Assembly (NCBI GenBank): GCA_029207755.1
Contig: JARCOQ010000001.1
Coordinates: forward strand, 96,390,640-96,454,639
DNA: 64,000 nt
Source: Chamaea fasciata
Taxonomy: Eukaryota > Chordata > Aves > Passeriformes > Sylviidae
Reading direction: 5' to 3'
Position 1 is the first letter of the stretch. Each line of letters starts with the position of its first letter. Below are positions 12,760 through 24,199 of this stretch, piece after piece. A program made the translations under genes and the position numbers. Below the pieces are notes generated by a model. The model was not told where the DNA came from. It searched no databases and saw only the letters and a list, made by a program, of their open reading frames with translations.

Positions 12760-14255
12760 GTAAGTGCAGTAGATGAGTTTGTATTCATTTTTAAAAACCT
12801 TGTCCTTTACTCTTCTCATTTTAAAAATTAAAAAGTTAAATCTGTTTTCAGTGTTGGCAACAGTGTGCCAGATGTTCTGTTGATGTAAGTAAGCTTAAAT
12901 CCATTGACCTTTCATGCTTGTTAAAGATTTCTTTTTATGACTAAAGTCCTAGCCCTTGCTGCAGGTATAGCATGAACTGATGTTACTTCATCCTTCAGAG
13001 GTCACTGTTATTTCTGTAAATGTATTTAGAAGCTTGAGATTTTTCCAGCTTAATGGAAAACTCTCTATGTTCCGTGACACTCATGAATTTTGTTGCTGGA
13101 TAAGAATAGGCACTGTATCGCAGATCATCTCTTTAGACTGTGTAAGGTTGTAGGAAATGAGGTCATTAAGGACTTTCTGGATATTTTTGAAAGGCTTTAA
13201 TTGACAGCATCATTGCAGTGCCTTAGAGCAAAGGTACCAGTGTGCTGTGTTGCCTCCTCCTGCTTGCTCACAATAAACAGAAATAAAGAAAAACCTTAGT
13301 TAAATTTGGATGAAATGAATAAAGAACTGGGTTGGTAGCTGTGCTCATGACACTTGAAGCAAACTTATCTCTGTATCACTGGTAGATGTTACTCTAAACA
13401 AAATGATGGTGTTAATGGGATGGAAACTTGAAGTCAGGTTGTGAAGTCTCTAGTCCAAAATTTCTTCCAGGCAGAATGTCATTATTGTATGAAATACTTG
13501 AAATTTTACTAGTTACAGGAATGCAGCCAGGAGAATGGCCCATACGTGGGACAAAAGAAAATGGAACAAAGTATTTATAGATATACAATCATATACAAAT
13601 TGATAATGCATGTTCTTGATTTATGCCTTTTGAAGATATAGGTTTCCAGCCACAGAGATAGATACAGCCAACTACTATCAGCTGAGAGACTGAAAGTATT
13701 TTGAAATCTGTGAGAATTGTTGCTTGTTACTGCATTTGTCATGTAAATTATATAAAAATACTTTAGAGCATTTTTTAAATTATCCATAGAAAGTCAGTTA
13801 CTATAGATCTCAGGTGTTGGAGAGGTAAAAATGAGAAAACCTGCCAGAAAGGCCTATTCTTTCTAAAATAGGTATTTTATGGCATTTCATCCTGGGAATT
13901 GCAACATTGTCTAGACTTGTTGTGAATGATCTCTGGAAAAAATAATACAAAATTAGAGTAGTTCATACAATTTTTTGTTCTTTTTTTCCAGTGATTCCTC
14001 TTAATTGGTAAGATTTGACAGGCATGCACATAGAAATCCTACTTAGTGTTTTTTTATGTCAGCCAGCTTTGTCAGCCAGCTTACATTAACAGATAAGCTG
14101 CTGCCCATTATATCCACCTTTACATCAATACAGGGTGCATGAGCAAAAGGACTCTGAATCTCTTGCCTTGAAATTGTATTTAGTATGGGTCTTAAATATA
14201 ATGCCCAATAACGTAATACATAATATAAGGTACCATTCCCTTTTTCCTAATACAG
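12760..14255. other. TNS3 intron 3, nothing recognised
   Basis: 1.5 kb intron splitting the P-loop codons. There is no recognisable repeat, and the minus-strand frame at 13575-13787 has no domain signature. Confidence 0.5.
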
Positions 14256-14320
14256 GGAGGAAAAGGAAGGATAGGTGTTGTCATATCATCGTATATGCAC
14301 TTTACCAATGTTTCTGCAAG
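14256..14320 (+). CDS. TNS3: TNS3 coding exon 4 (second half of the P-loop)
   Basis: This 65-base exon lies after acceptor ctaatacag and before donor gtaagt at 14321. It starts G-G-K-G-R-I-G-V-V-I-S-S-Y-M-H-F and completes the CX5R loop (Arg113). It encodes residues 109-129 plus two bases of codon 130, which is completed as Ser by the next exon. Confidence 0.94.
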
Positions 14321-15889
14321 GTAAGTGTGAATAATGCATATTGTATTTTTTTTACAATAAACATTGGAAAAAATGCCTTTTAGTTGATTACTGTCTATCA
14401 GCTTACTGTTTGTCAGATTTTCTTCTGAAAGAGTTTTGGAGCATGTCTTTCTTAACAGAGACTGCTTTCATGATAATTTTCTTGTAATCATGCTTCCACC
14501 AGGAGACTGGATTACGTGACAACCTAAGGTCCCTTTGAAACTGAGATTTTATTGGTTTGCAGAAAATTTTTCTAAAGGATATTTTCAGATGAACATTATA
14601 GAATGTGCAAGAAACCATTTTTATGTAATGATACTATCTTTATTCTATTGAACTTATCTATTTGCCACATCCATCAAGTGGCCTCTTGAATCAGTGAGAA
14701 ATTATTCCTTAAGTACTTAAGGAAAACTGTTATTAGAATCTGGAAACAGTGTTTGAGTAGGGAATTCCTAGACATTGATCCAAGTGCAGAATGAAGTGTA
14801 AGAAATAATCTAGGCTTTATTTTGCAGTCAGTTCAAAGAATAGATATCTTATTACTTGGTTTTAATTGTTTATTTTGGAGTGCTCAAATTATGAAATGAG
14901 AATCGACAATTTATATAAAAAATGATACAATTTAATAAACGGTGTCAAAAAGGATGAAATGCATTTTGGAAATTTTTGTTGGATTTCTAAACTTACTGTT
15001 TTTCTTTTTTTTTTAAAAATTTATATACATACATAAATATATTAAAATAAGAATACATTCTAAATGACATGGTTGAATCAAATTTGGTCCTGAATTCACA
15101 CCAGCCTGTCAGTAATAGATTTGATCCACTCCTGTAGTTGATGGAGCCTTGAACCGCTAGAGGTTGATGGCAAATTACTCATGCATGTCAGTCAAACTAG
15201 AATCCCGGAAAATAATCTGTGTTCATTGGGGAAAACCAAATTTATAAGTAATTATGGACCAAGAAACGAAGTGTATTGTGTACACCAATATATGCTGAAA
15301 AAAAGCTACTTGCCTCAGTGATTGCCACAATTTCGTATTTTGTTGAGAAGTATTGTGAATAGCAAAACCTGTCAGGTGAGGGTAGTACAGTTGTTATGGT
15401 GTGATTTCAGTGTCGCGTGTGTATTATGCGGTATTGAGTGTATTATGTCATCCTAAAGGTAGTACCTGGCTATAAATATGTTTTAATAACACCATTACAG
15501 TCACGTTTATGTGTTGTTTTGTTAAGCCCAGCAATGAAAGTATTACCTTTTACCTCTAACAAATTCAGGATTCCTCCAGTGAAGTTGCAGGAGAGGAGTG
15601 AACTTGGAAAGCCCTCTTTAACTTTCTGGGTATCTGGCAGCTGCTATCCAAAACTCAATTTTTCTGTATAAGAATGAGGTTGGGGCTTTCCCAGCTAGGA
15701 TTTGTATATCCAATGTATGCTTGATAGCATTATCAAGACTCGTGAAAATAGTACACAGCAACCTTGCAGAAGCAGAAATTACTGCAGGTGCTGCTGTTAA
15801 GGGTGCCATCTACTGTGTCTGAAATGGTACTTAGAAGATCTTGAAGATGTTCGCACTAAAGAAAGTTCATAATTGTCAGCATCCATAGG

Positions 15890-16363
15890 TGTCCTAGTCT
15901 TGGCCAAGGCAGGTTTTTTTTTTTTTCCTTTTCAGTATGCTTGAGGGAGTGTGGCCAGTACCCAGAGGTTATTCTATACCACCTTATGTCATTGCTGAGG
16001 GTGGGGTGAAGGGGATTCTTCAAGGGAGAAGGGGTCCCTTCTGGTTGAGAAAGTGTTGCAGAGGAGCCATCCAGCATTGTCTATTGTTGGGGGTTTCCAC
16101 AATGAGTGATAATGTTTCCTTTCTTCTACCCTCTATCAATAGTATTTTTGTTCTTACTATTAATTTTCTTATCTCATTCCTGAGTCCAGTAAATTGTCCT
16201 TATTCAAAGATCAAAGCCTGTGATCTTTGCCTTTGTGCCTCCAATTCCCCTCTTGATCCCACTGCAAGGGAAGGGGAGAGGAGGAAGGGAGAAAGCAGCA
16301 GTGTGATTTGGAGAGCATCAGTAGGAGCACTAAATTAGGCAATTCCATTCCTGAACCACAACA
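15890..16363 (+). mobile_element. Solo LTR of the ERVL family that also fills intron 8
   Basis: It starts TGTCCTAGTCTTGG and ends CTGAACCACAACA. Shared blocks with the LTRs at 23769 and 38826 include GAGGTTATTCTATACCACC, GTCCAGTAAATTG (Gs vary), TGCCTCCAATTC and CCATTCCTGAACCACAA. The start is disturbed by a T-rich tract (15914-15927). No target duplication is evident. Same strand as the big provirus. Confidence 0.8.
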
Positions 16364-16444
16364 ACATGCCAAAAAAATCTAGGCTTAGTGAAATTCTGTG
16401 AATTTAGGCTTAGCACCTCTGCTGTAAAGACAGGCTAAAGATTA

Positions 16445-16827
16445 GGGTTGGGGTTGTTCAGTCTGAAAGAAGAGTAGGCTCTGAGGAGACCTTGTGGTCC
16501 TCCAGTACCTAAAGGAGGCCTACAAGATGGGTGGAGTGGGACTTGCTCAAAGTAAGGCAGTGATAGGACAAGGAGTGGATGGCTATAGAGTGAAGGAGGG
16601 TAGATTTAGATTAGATATTAAATATAAAGAATAAATTCTTTACTGTTAGAGTGGTAAGACACTGGAACAGCTTTTCCAGAGAAGTTGTGAATGCCACATT
16701 TTTGAAAGTGCTCAAGGCCAGGTGGGATAGGGCTTGGAGTAACGTGGTGAAAGGTGTTCTGCCCATGGCAGGAGAGTTGGAACAAGATGATCTTTAAGGT
16801 TGTTTCCAAGCTAAACCATTCTATGAA
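16445..16827 (+). mobile_element. CR1 LINE 3' end
   Basis: A truncated CR1 non-LTR retrotransposon. Landmarks in order are GGTTGTTCAGTCTG, TACCTAAAGGAGGCCTACAAG, GTGATAGGACAAGG, TTTAGATTAGATATTA, CACTGGAACAG, CTGCCCATGGCAGG and the terminal AAACCATTCTATGA. It encodes only the degraded last part of the RT-ORF and the 3'UTR. Confidence 0.92.
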
Positions 16828-18033
16828 AAATCCTTATTGATGCAACCCCCCCTTTAGTTATATGTTGTAGTATTAAATTTTCTCATTTAGAAAGGAATAA
16901 TATGTCATCAAATCTAGTGACGTTAAACAGAGCTCTTTGCAATTGTTGGTACATTCTATTTTAACAAGCAAAGTGCTAGCAGTTTTTGGCCAGTTAGGAA
17001 CGGGCTGCCTAAATTCTGGATGGCAATGTGGATGGAGATGTAATGAAGATACATGGTGGATTATGTGAGAAAGAGGTTTTGCATAGGGAATATTTAAAAT
17101 ACATACTAAATAATTTTTAGCACCCATGAAGAAAAGGCTTGACTTTATATTCTGATCCAGCTTCCTGTCAAGACAATTGGCAGATTCTGATTAATTTTTG
17201 GAAAAGGCATAAATTTCAATTTTGTCCTGAAATGCATATGTGTACTTTGCACAGTTTTCTTTTCCTCTGAACTCATTTATGTTGAACTAGTTGTGGAATT
17301 TAGAAGCTGAAATTCTGGTGTGTTCTTGTATTTTGAAACTTCCAGATCTTTTATGTTTTGATGTAAATTAAAACTGTGAACTACATCTGTTATGAGACAC
17401 ATTGTTTTTATGTGGAATAGATCTAAAAGAATCACCATAGCATGTTACTTGGCTTATGTGATTACCAGCATTCACACTGATTTTTGGCACTTTTTTTTCC
17501 TGTAGCCTCTTGCCTTCCTTCACCCAAAAAAGACCCACATAAGAGGCATTCTGGATAGAGAATGGAAGAAAATAAATTTTTTGGAATATGTTGCTCCTTG
17601 ATTGTGTGCTTGAAGAGTTTGTGGTTGTTTGATGTAAAATAGTTCTTTTTCAAAGACAGTCTCTTCCTTGATGGCTCAGGGTACAGGAAATAAAGGCTGA
17701 ATGAATTATTGACCACTTAAATGAATCTCTATCCTGGTACTACAGTTCTTTATGAAAAAGAAAATAAATTTGTATTTTATAGAGAGAACGCCCCAGTGGC
17801 ACACTCAAGAAATTATGGCAAGTATCCTTCTTTGGGAGCCTGAGCTGTTTGGTTTTGCCAAAGTTTTTTGCATTCTGATTTTAATGTATTCATGTTGGAA
17901 GTATGCAATTCAGTTAATTGAATAAGGAAGAAGGTGCTTTGCTCAGGAAGGAAACTATCTTAAGGTATTGAATGAGAAGGTGTCAGTGGAAGAAACATTG
18001 TCCACAATGTCCAAATTACTACCCAGTTAGGTG

Positions 18034-18083
<50 letters not shown>

Positions 18084-18185
18084 CCCTCCTTTTTTCTTCC
18101 AAATATTTTTGCATATTTCAAGCAGTAACCTGCTGAATTTTCAAGATAACACTGAAGCAGAATAACATGTCTTTTTTCTTGACAG
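16828..18185. other. TNS3 intron 4, right part; T run only
   Basis: Apart from the T45 tract, nothing is recognised here. The minus-strand frame at 16873-17127 has no family signature. Confidence 0.45.
18035..18079 (+). repeat. Poly-T run, 45 bases
   Basis: Uninterrupted T from 18035 to 18079. It could be a collapsed or inflated homopolymer in the assembly, or a polypyrimidine tract next to coding exon 5. No Alu-like or SINE body is attached. Confidence 0.97.
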
Positions 18186-18269
18186 TGCTGATCAGGCTCT
18201 AGACAGATTTGCTATGAAGAAATTCTTTGATGATAAAGTTTCAGCTTTAATGCAGCCATCCCAAAAAAG
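18186..18269 (+). CDS. TNS3: TNS3 coding exon 5
   Basis: The acceptor is ttcttgacag ending at 18185 and the donor gtattc at 18270. The exon completes codon 130 and reads [13 protein letters not shown], ending P-S-Q-K with two bases of Arg158. This is the end of the phosphatase-like domain. A 45-base T run ends 106 bp upstream of the exon and may be relevant to splicing. Confidence 0.94.
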
Positions 18270-21200
18270 GTATTCAATTTGTTTCTAATTTATATCAATA
18301 GGAAATGTCATCATTATCTTGTGCTCCCGTGTCTTACTCTTTTCCCAGCTATGTGAAGGCCATTTCCACAAGATCCTCCATTGCTTCCTGAATTCTCAGC
18401 ACTGTATCTTATATTAATATTTCTTGATTGATGAGATCTCTCCTTCAGTGCCTAAGTGTGGTCCCAGATAGGCAAGACCTTTTGTACCACACTGTTATCT
18501 AAATGGGTTCTCACCGCATTGTTTGTTAACAAAGAGATGTCACAATCTTGATTGTTCCAAGATAACAATAAACTCATTTTTCTGTGGCATAATGATGAGT
18601 ATGGAATGTGTGCTGATTAGTGTGCAATAAAGATCTTTTTACTACTTGTTTAGAGGGTCTGCAGGTTATGTACTTGCCCCATGTCCATGCTAGTAAATGT
18701 TTGTCAAAGCATGCAATATTCATTATGTTTATCTGTGTTGCCTTTTCAGTCTTTCTGTATGATAAAGGTTGAGTTAGGATTCGAAGTAATAAGCACTTTG
18801 GAAAGTGAATAGTTTGGGGGTTCACTATATACCTTGTTTTGATGACAGGTAATTGAAGGATTCAGTACCAAAAGAGACTGATATCCATCAGACAAGTAAT
18901 TGTGATAGAGGCAAATCTTTTAGAAATACAAAATATCATCTGGGTTTGATTTAGTAATTACTGTTTATTATTTTTTTCTTAATACATCTCTATGCAGTAG
19001 GTTGTTTAGAAGTTGTTTAAAGTATAAGAATTTGCTAGTAATTAAAACAGAAAAATCAGTAATAACAACTAGTGTAAGGTGTTTGGTTCTGTTAATCTCT
19101 AAATAAAAACATACCAGTTACTTTTTTAACCCATTAGGTGACACGCACTGCTCCTTTTAACTTGAAAAATAGTAACATAACATTCTGTTAGACTTGAGAG
19201 AAACTTTTCCTAAGTAGAAGTTGACTGGCCTTTTTTGTTTCAGTTTTGTGCTTGCATATATGATTATTGCATTTGAATAATAAGGATTTGAGAATGCTGC
19301 CTAGCAGACAGAGAAGTGTGAACCATAGCAGCAAAAATAAATTGTTTTTCCTTTTATTGTTAATCTTCCCATCCAGAAGCCCTAGACAGCAGGCATAGTT
19401 CACTGAGAGCCAGGAACCTCCACAACAGCCTGTGAATTGTGCATCAGGGCAGTTTTTCAACCATGTTGACGGGAAGCTTCAGTAGCTACTAACTTAAGTG
19501 AGCTGTATGTGAGCCCTAAAGCTAGGCATTAAATTGATATAAATGGTTGGATCTATCTTTCCAACACCCCCTTCAAGGACACTTTTTTTTTCTGGGGATA
19601 ACTGCAGGGGGAGGGCCTCAGAGATACTCAGTTTGCTTCTTGACTGATGGAGTTAACATCTTTGCTCACCACTGCTGAACGTGAGCTGCCCTTACCATCT
19701 TCAGACATACACACATAGTTTGGAGTATCTCATTTCTCATGAGAACAGAGGTGGTTTTCCGAACAGTTTGTCAGAACTGTTCTCCTGAATCTCACCTCTC
19801 CTACCTTTGCCTGGCCTGGCAGTGGCCACTAATCTTATTGCAGAGAAAGGAAAACCAACTGTCTTATTATTTGTGGATAACTTTATACTCTTTTTTTCCC
19901 ATTCTGATTGGTCAGTGGCCTTTTAATATACTTTTTCTCAGAAACGAGTGCTGGATAATTAATTAGTGATATCCTTGTCAAAACCCAGTTGATATATAAA
20001 TGGGTGTAATTTAAGTGGATCTCAAAATTGTAAAATATGACAATACACCCATTTTTTCACATTTTGAAACCTCTTCTGCACTAAATCTTGTCCAGGCAAA
20101 AATAAATTGTGTGGTCATTAAGTCACTTAGCTTTTCCCTACTGCTAGTTTGGTACTGTAACAATGCAAGAAAAATAACTGTAGCCCAGGTCTATTTTAAA
20201 TCCGTTCTCAGATAAGCAGTTGAAGATTTGTCTGAATGAGAAATGCAGATAGAGACCCTTCCTATGAAAGAAATTTCTCATAAACCTTCAGGATAAATAT
20301 CTGAATTCTCTTCTCAAAAATAAGCCAACTGTCTATAGGTCCCTTAAGTGTACTGCCTTGAGAATGGTTTTCAAAAATTCAGTCAGATTTTTGTAATAAT
20401 TGAAAGTTAAATTTTGTAATAATTAAAAACAAACAAAAAAAAAGATGCCTTTTCTTAACATTTAAATAAATTGAGCTTTGCAAGTCCTCTGTAAAATGAT
20501 ACCTGTTTAAAATCACCACAACCCCCATTCTGGGGTAGTAAAGCTGTTGTTACCTGGCAGGATATCCTTAGTCATGTTACCAGGAGTTCAGTTAATGAGA
20601 TCTCTGCATAAAGGTGAAAAAGAGATGATTTTCCTTTATACCTTCCTGAAAATAAAGTTAAATGAAGGTCTTCTCATAGGCATGGAAGAAAAAGGAACTC
20701 AAAGCCAGTGGAAAAATTAAAGGCACTGCAGTGACGTTTACTTGCATGTATTTGCTAATGAGCTTGTGACCAAACCATGTATTAAATCACAGAAACAGAA
20801 TAATTTTCACATTGCTGTGGTAGTTTTCCTCTTGTTTTGTGCTGAATTGAGATCACTTCTCATTATGAAGATGTTATTTGACCGCATTGCCCTTAATGTT
20901 AAGATTACTGACAAGGGCACTTGCTTTTGTTTTAATGAAGATAATTTCACTGTAAATTTTGGGACCCATATGGGACCCATATCATGCTGCTGTGAAAGAC
21001 ATTTAAGACTAAAGTTGTAACTAGCAATGTGTACCAAAACAATTGACTTTGCTGTCTCTTCTACTTTGTTTCTTACTTAGAATAGGAATGTAAATGACTA
21101 AAAGATATCAACAATAGCAATGTAACAGCCGTGGTTTTAATACAGTGGTAAATTAAAGTATCTTTTCATGCTGTTTTGTGAAGATTATTATTTTGTAGTT

Positions 21201-21316
21201 ATGTGCATTGTCACAATGCTCTTCATTACCCATAATCTGGAAAAACCATTGTGTAAACAGTGTATTTCCCTGGTATTAGTGGTTTTATACAATTGAGATA
21301 AACTTCTTGTTTTCAG
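18270..21316. other. TNS3 intron 5, nothing recognised
   Basis: 3 kb of AT-rich intron. I see no repeat family, and the short frames (19188-19460, 19739-19966, 20742-21020) lack domain signatures. Confidence 0.45.
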
Positions 21317-21429
21317 ATATGTGCAGTTCTTAAGTGGCCTTCTATCTGGATCTGTGAAAATGAATGCAACCCCTCTTTTCCTGCACTATGTTATCCTTCA
21401 TGACATCCCAAACTTAGATGCTGGGGGAG
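21317..21429 (+). CDS. TNS3: TNS3 coding exon 6 (start of the C2 domain)
   Basis: The acceptor is tgttttcag and the donor gtaagt at 21430. It completes Arg158 and reads [16 protein letters not shown] through [10 protein letters not shown] to D-A-G-G. The linker into the C2 domain, including L-F-L-H, is here. It ends with one base of Ala196. Confidence 0.94.
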
Positions 21430-21831
21430 GTAAGTTACCTAATTTTCCCTATTCAGGTGTAGGATCAAAATCTTGTTTCATTTTGGAACCTTCTAGAAAG
21501 CCTGCATGAATTTCAAAATAAAATTAATATCTTCTTCATATCCATCCAAATATTTCCAATAAAGTAACCAGGAAAGAAGCATTCTTAGAGTAAAAATCGG
21601 AGCAAGTGAAATCAATTTCTTGTTCTTTGTTAAATGAATAGTTGATACTAATCATATCTGCCTATCTCTGAACAGTTGTGGTCCCTGTTACTGCAGAGGA
21701 TCTGAGAACCTGGTCAGATTTTACAGTCATTTCCCCTTTGTTTTGGGAAATGATAAGAAATATAATCTCTTTTCTGTTTTGAGATTGGATTTTGTGTGGA
21801 AAAGCTGTTTGGATAGGGTGTACTTACAGAA

Positions 21832-22370
21832 TTACACAGAATCATTTAGTTTGGAAAAGGACATCCAAGATCATTGAGTCCAACCTTTGATGCGTTATCA
21901 CTTTGTCAACTAGATCATGGCATTTAGTGGCATGTCCAGTCATTTCTTGAACACCTACAAGGGATGGTGACTCCACCACCTCTCTGGGCACTCCATTCCA
22001 AAGTTTAGCAACCCTTTCAGTGAACAAATTCTTCCCTCTGTCCAAAAGGAGCCTTATCTGTGCAGCTTGAGGCTATGTTCTCTTATCGTATCATTAGTTG
22101 CCCAGGAGAAGACGCTGACTCCCACCTTGCTACAACCTCCTTTCCAGCAGTTTTAGGGAGTGATAAGGTCTCCCTGAGCCTCCTTTTCTCCAGGTTAAAA
22201 AACCCAGCTCTCTCGGCTGCTCCTCACAGGACATGTGTGGAGACTCTTCACCAGCTCCCTTGACCTTTTTTTGACACATTACCACACTCCAGTATCTTTC
22301 TTGAAGTGAATGCCACAGAACTGACCACAGTAGTTGAGGTGTGGCTTCACCAGTGATACTAACATGGCTA
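21832..22370 (-). mobile_element. CR1 LINE fragment, minus strand
   Basis: The CR1 3' end is at the left: TTACACAGAATCATTTAG and TTGAGTCCAACCTTTGA. It continues through CCACCACCTCTCTGGGCA and CTCCCTGAGCCTCCTTTTCTCCAGG, which are antisense landmarks of the RT C-terminus and 3'UTR. It ends near the CAGTAGTTGAGGTGTGGC block. Confidence 0.9.
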
Positions 22371-22439
22371 TCCTAAGTAGCTTTAAAATTAAAATGATAA
22401 AACGAGATAATGTGCCACAGCACAGTAAAGGAATCCAAC

Positions 22440-22490
22440 TTAAATGGTTGGACTTGATGAACTTAGAGGTCTTAAGGATTTATGATTAAA
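22440..22490 (+). mobile_element. Tiny CR1 3' end
   Basis: TTAAATGGTTGGACTTGATG, then CTTAGAGGTCTTAAGGAT, then TTATGATT. This is the extreme 3' end of a CR1 copy on the + strand, 5'-truncated to about 50 bp. Confidence 0.7.
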
Positions 22491-23025
22491 TAACAGTTTT
22501 GAGTTCCTGCATTTTTATTATCCAAAGGTTTTTTGTGATATAATTAGCATGAATTTGCATTGATTATATTGTCATTGTTGTTTAGTCAGATTTTATTTCT
22601 AAAGTAACTGTTTTAATAAAATTAGAGTATTGTTTGTTCTAGGTGGAAATTTAAGAACTTATTAATTTTGAAAAAAACCTGAAGATCAAATAATTTGTTA
22701 TGAAAATGTTTTAATTTCTATTGGAGATTTACTTTCTTTTGGCCATTATCATTCTTCATTTAATAATTTTGTTTTCTTGCAGAATTTGTTTCTTTCCTTA
22801 CTAGAATCCTTTAAAATCCCTCTGTATTGAATTCAGAAGTAGTCTAAAATAAAATAAAATAAAATACCTTTTAGCCAATCTCACTTTGAGGGTTATTTTG
22901 ACCATCCAGCATTGCCACTTGTGTGCCGTTTTCCTCAGTCTGGATGTTCATGAACCTTCCTAGTTGTCATTGTTTTCCTATATTTGAATGTTACAAAACA
23001 CCCTTTTATGTTGTCTTCTTTTCAG

Positions 23026-23086
23026 CTTGTCGAACTTTTCTGAAGTTATACCAGGCTATGCAACCAGTTTATACATCTGGAATATA
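23026..23086 (+). CDS. TNS3: TNS3 coding exon 7
   Basis: This 61-base exon has acceptor tcttttcag and donor gtaagt at 23087. It reads C-R-T-F-L-K-L-Y-Q-A-M-Q-P-V-Y-T-S-G-I after completing Ala196 and ends with two bases of Tyr216. The Y-Q-A-M-Q-P-V-Y-T-S-G-I block is highly conserved among tensins. Confidence 0.94.
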
Positions 23087-23247
23087 GTAAGTTGTAAGCA
23101 TTTTCCATTATGTTTGAATTTAGGTTTTAATTTTCATGATTGCAGAATTACATAGCCTTTTTTAGTTTTGTTTCTTGGTTTCTTGCTTGTTTTCTGTTTT
23201 TGTGTTTTTAAACAATGTATTTTATTTTTTTTCCTCCTGTCAAGTAG

Positions 23248-23320
23248 CATAGGGTCAGAAAATCAAAGTCGAATCTGCATTGCTATAGACCCTGCCCAGC
23301 TTTTGAAGGGAGATATTATG
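23248..23320 (+). CDS. TNS3: TNS3 coding exon 8
   Basis: The acceptor is ctgtcaagtag ending at 23247, the donor gtgagt at 23321. The exon completes Tyr216 and reads I-G-S-E-N-Q-S-R-I-C-I-A-I-D-P-A-Q-L-L to G-D-I-M, residues 216-240, in phase 0. It is followed by the largest intron in the window (18.7 kb), which is filled by nested retroelements. The retroelement block starts about 450 bp after this exon. Confidence 0.93.
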
Positions 23321-23768
23321 GTGAGTTAATTCTATGGAATGAAAATCTATTGACATGACAATTAATTTACAGTCTCTGACTTTTGTGTTCTCGTAAAAAA
23401 AATTATTTGTTGTAATGCCTGGAGATACTGCAGAATAATTTAGGTTAATTTAGTCATCATCTTTGGCTTTCATGGGAATAAAAACTCTTGTAAAAGGTTT
23501 TTAGGAGCAAATTGTTTTCAAAACTATTGTTTGGTCTCAGCATTCTTTTTTTTTATAGTGTCACCAAGTCCAGTAAGGCCTGTATTGTTCTTTTCTTTAT
23601 AAAGATTACTGTGGGGAGTATTTGTAATTTGGCATTAAAATATCTTGTCCTATAATTTGGCAGGCAGTGTGCACAATTGTAAAACTACCTGCTATAAAGA
23701 AAATACCTAAGTAATTCTAAATTCTCCTGGCACTCAAGAAAGTGCAATACCACATAAGGGATGGATAA

Positions 23769-24173
23769 TGTCCAACTGGCATAGAGTTAAATTTTGCAGT
23801 AGCCAGATGGGGCATGGTTTGGACCCTAAAGGTTATTTTGTACCACCTCATGTCATTTTTCAGGGACACAGGAATGGCTTCCTTTCTGATCAGGTAGCAT
23901 GGTGGAGGGAATGCTTGGGTATTGCTGGGGTTTCTGGGAGGTGGGGAGGGAAGAAGGGGAGATGTCTGTGAGCAGTCATGTGTGAATTGTCTGGGTTTTC
24001 TTTACTTGTACCCTCTGTCATTTGTATTGTTGCTGTTCCTGTTTGTGCATCCAATTCTCCTCTCCAACCTGCTGCAGGGCAGAGGGGGAGGGGTAATGGC
24101 TGAGCAGTGTGTGTAGTTTGGAGTGTTTCAGTGGGAACACTAAATTGGAAAACACCATTCCTGAACCACAATA
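23769..24173 (+). mobile_element. ERVL 5' LTR
   Basis: It starts at TGTCCAACTGG (the shared block may begin at TGGATAATG, 23762). It runs through GCAGTAGCCAGA, GGTTATTTTGTACCACCTCA, TGTACCCTCTGTCATT and GTTTCAGTGGGAACACTAA to CTGAACCACAATA. The 3' LTR at 38826-39283 and the solo copy at 15890-16363 share these blocks. The final CA is changed to TA. The right end is fixed by the primer site that follows. Confidence 0.85.
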
Positions 24174-24181
24174 CCCTTATT

Positions 24182-24199
24182 TGGCACCCAGTGTGAGAT
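24182..24199 (+). promoter_or_regulatory. ERVL primer-binding site, tRNA-Lys-like
   Basis: TGGCACCCAGTGTGAG lies eight bases after the LTR. It differs from the tRNA-Lys primer complement TGGCGCCCAACGTGGG at only a few positions, and most are transitions of the kind CpG decay would give. The assignment is by eye. Confidence 0.55.

Noticed and set aside
22848..22867. TAAAA run as a SINE or LINE tail
   Set aside because: About four units without an attached element body. It is simple low-complexity sequence.
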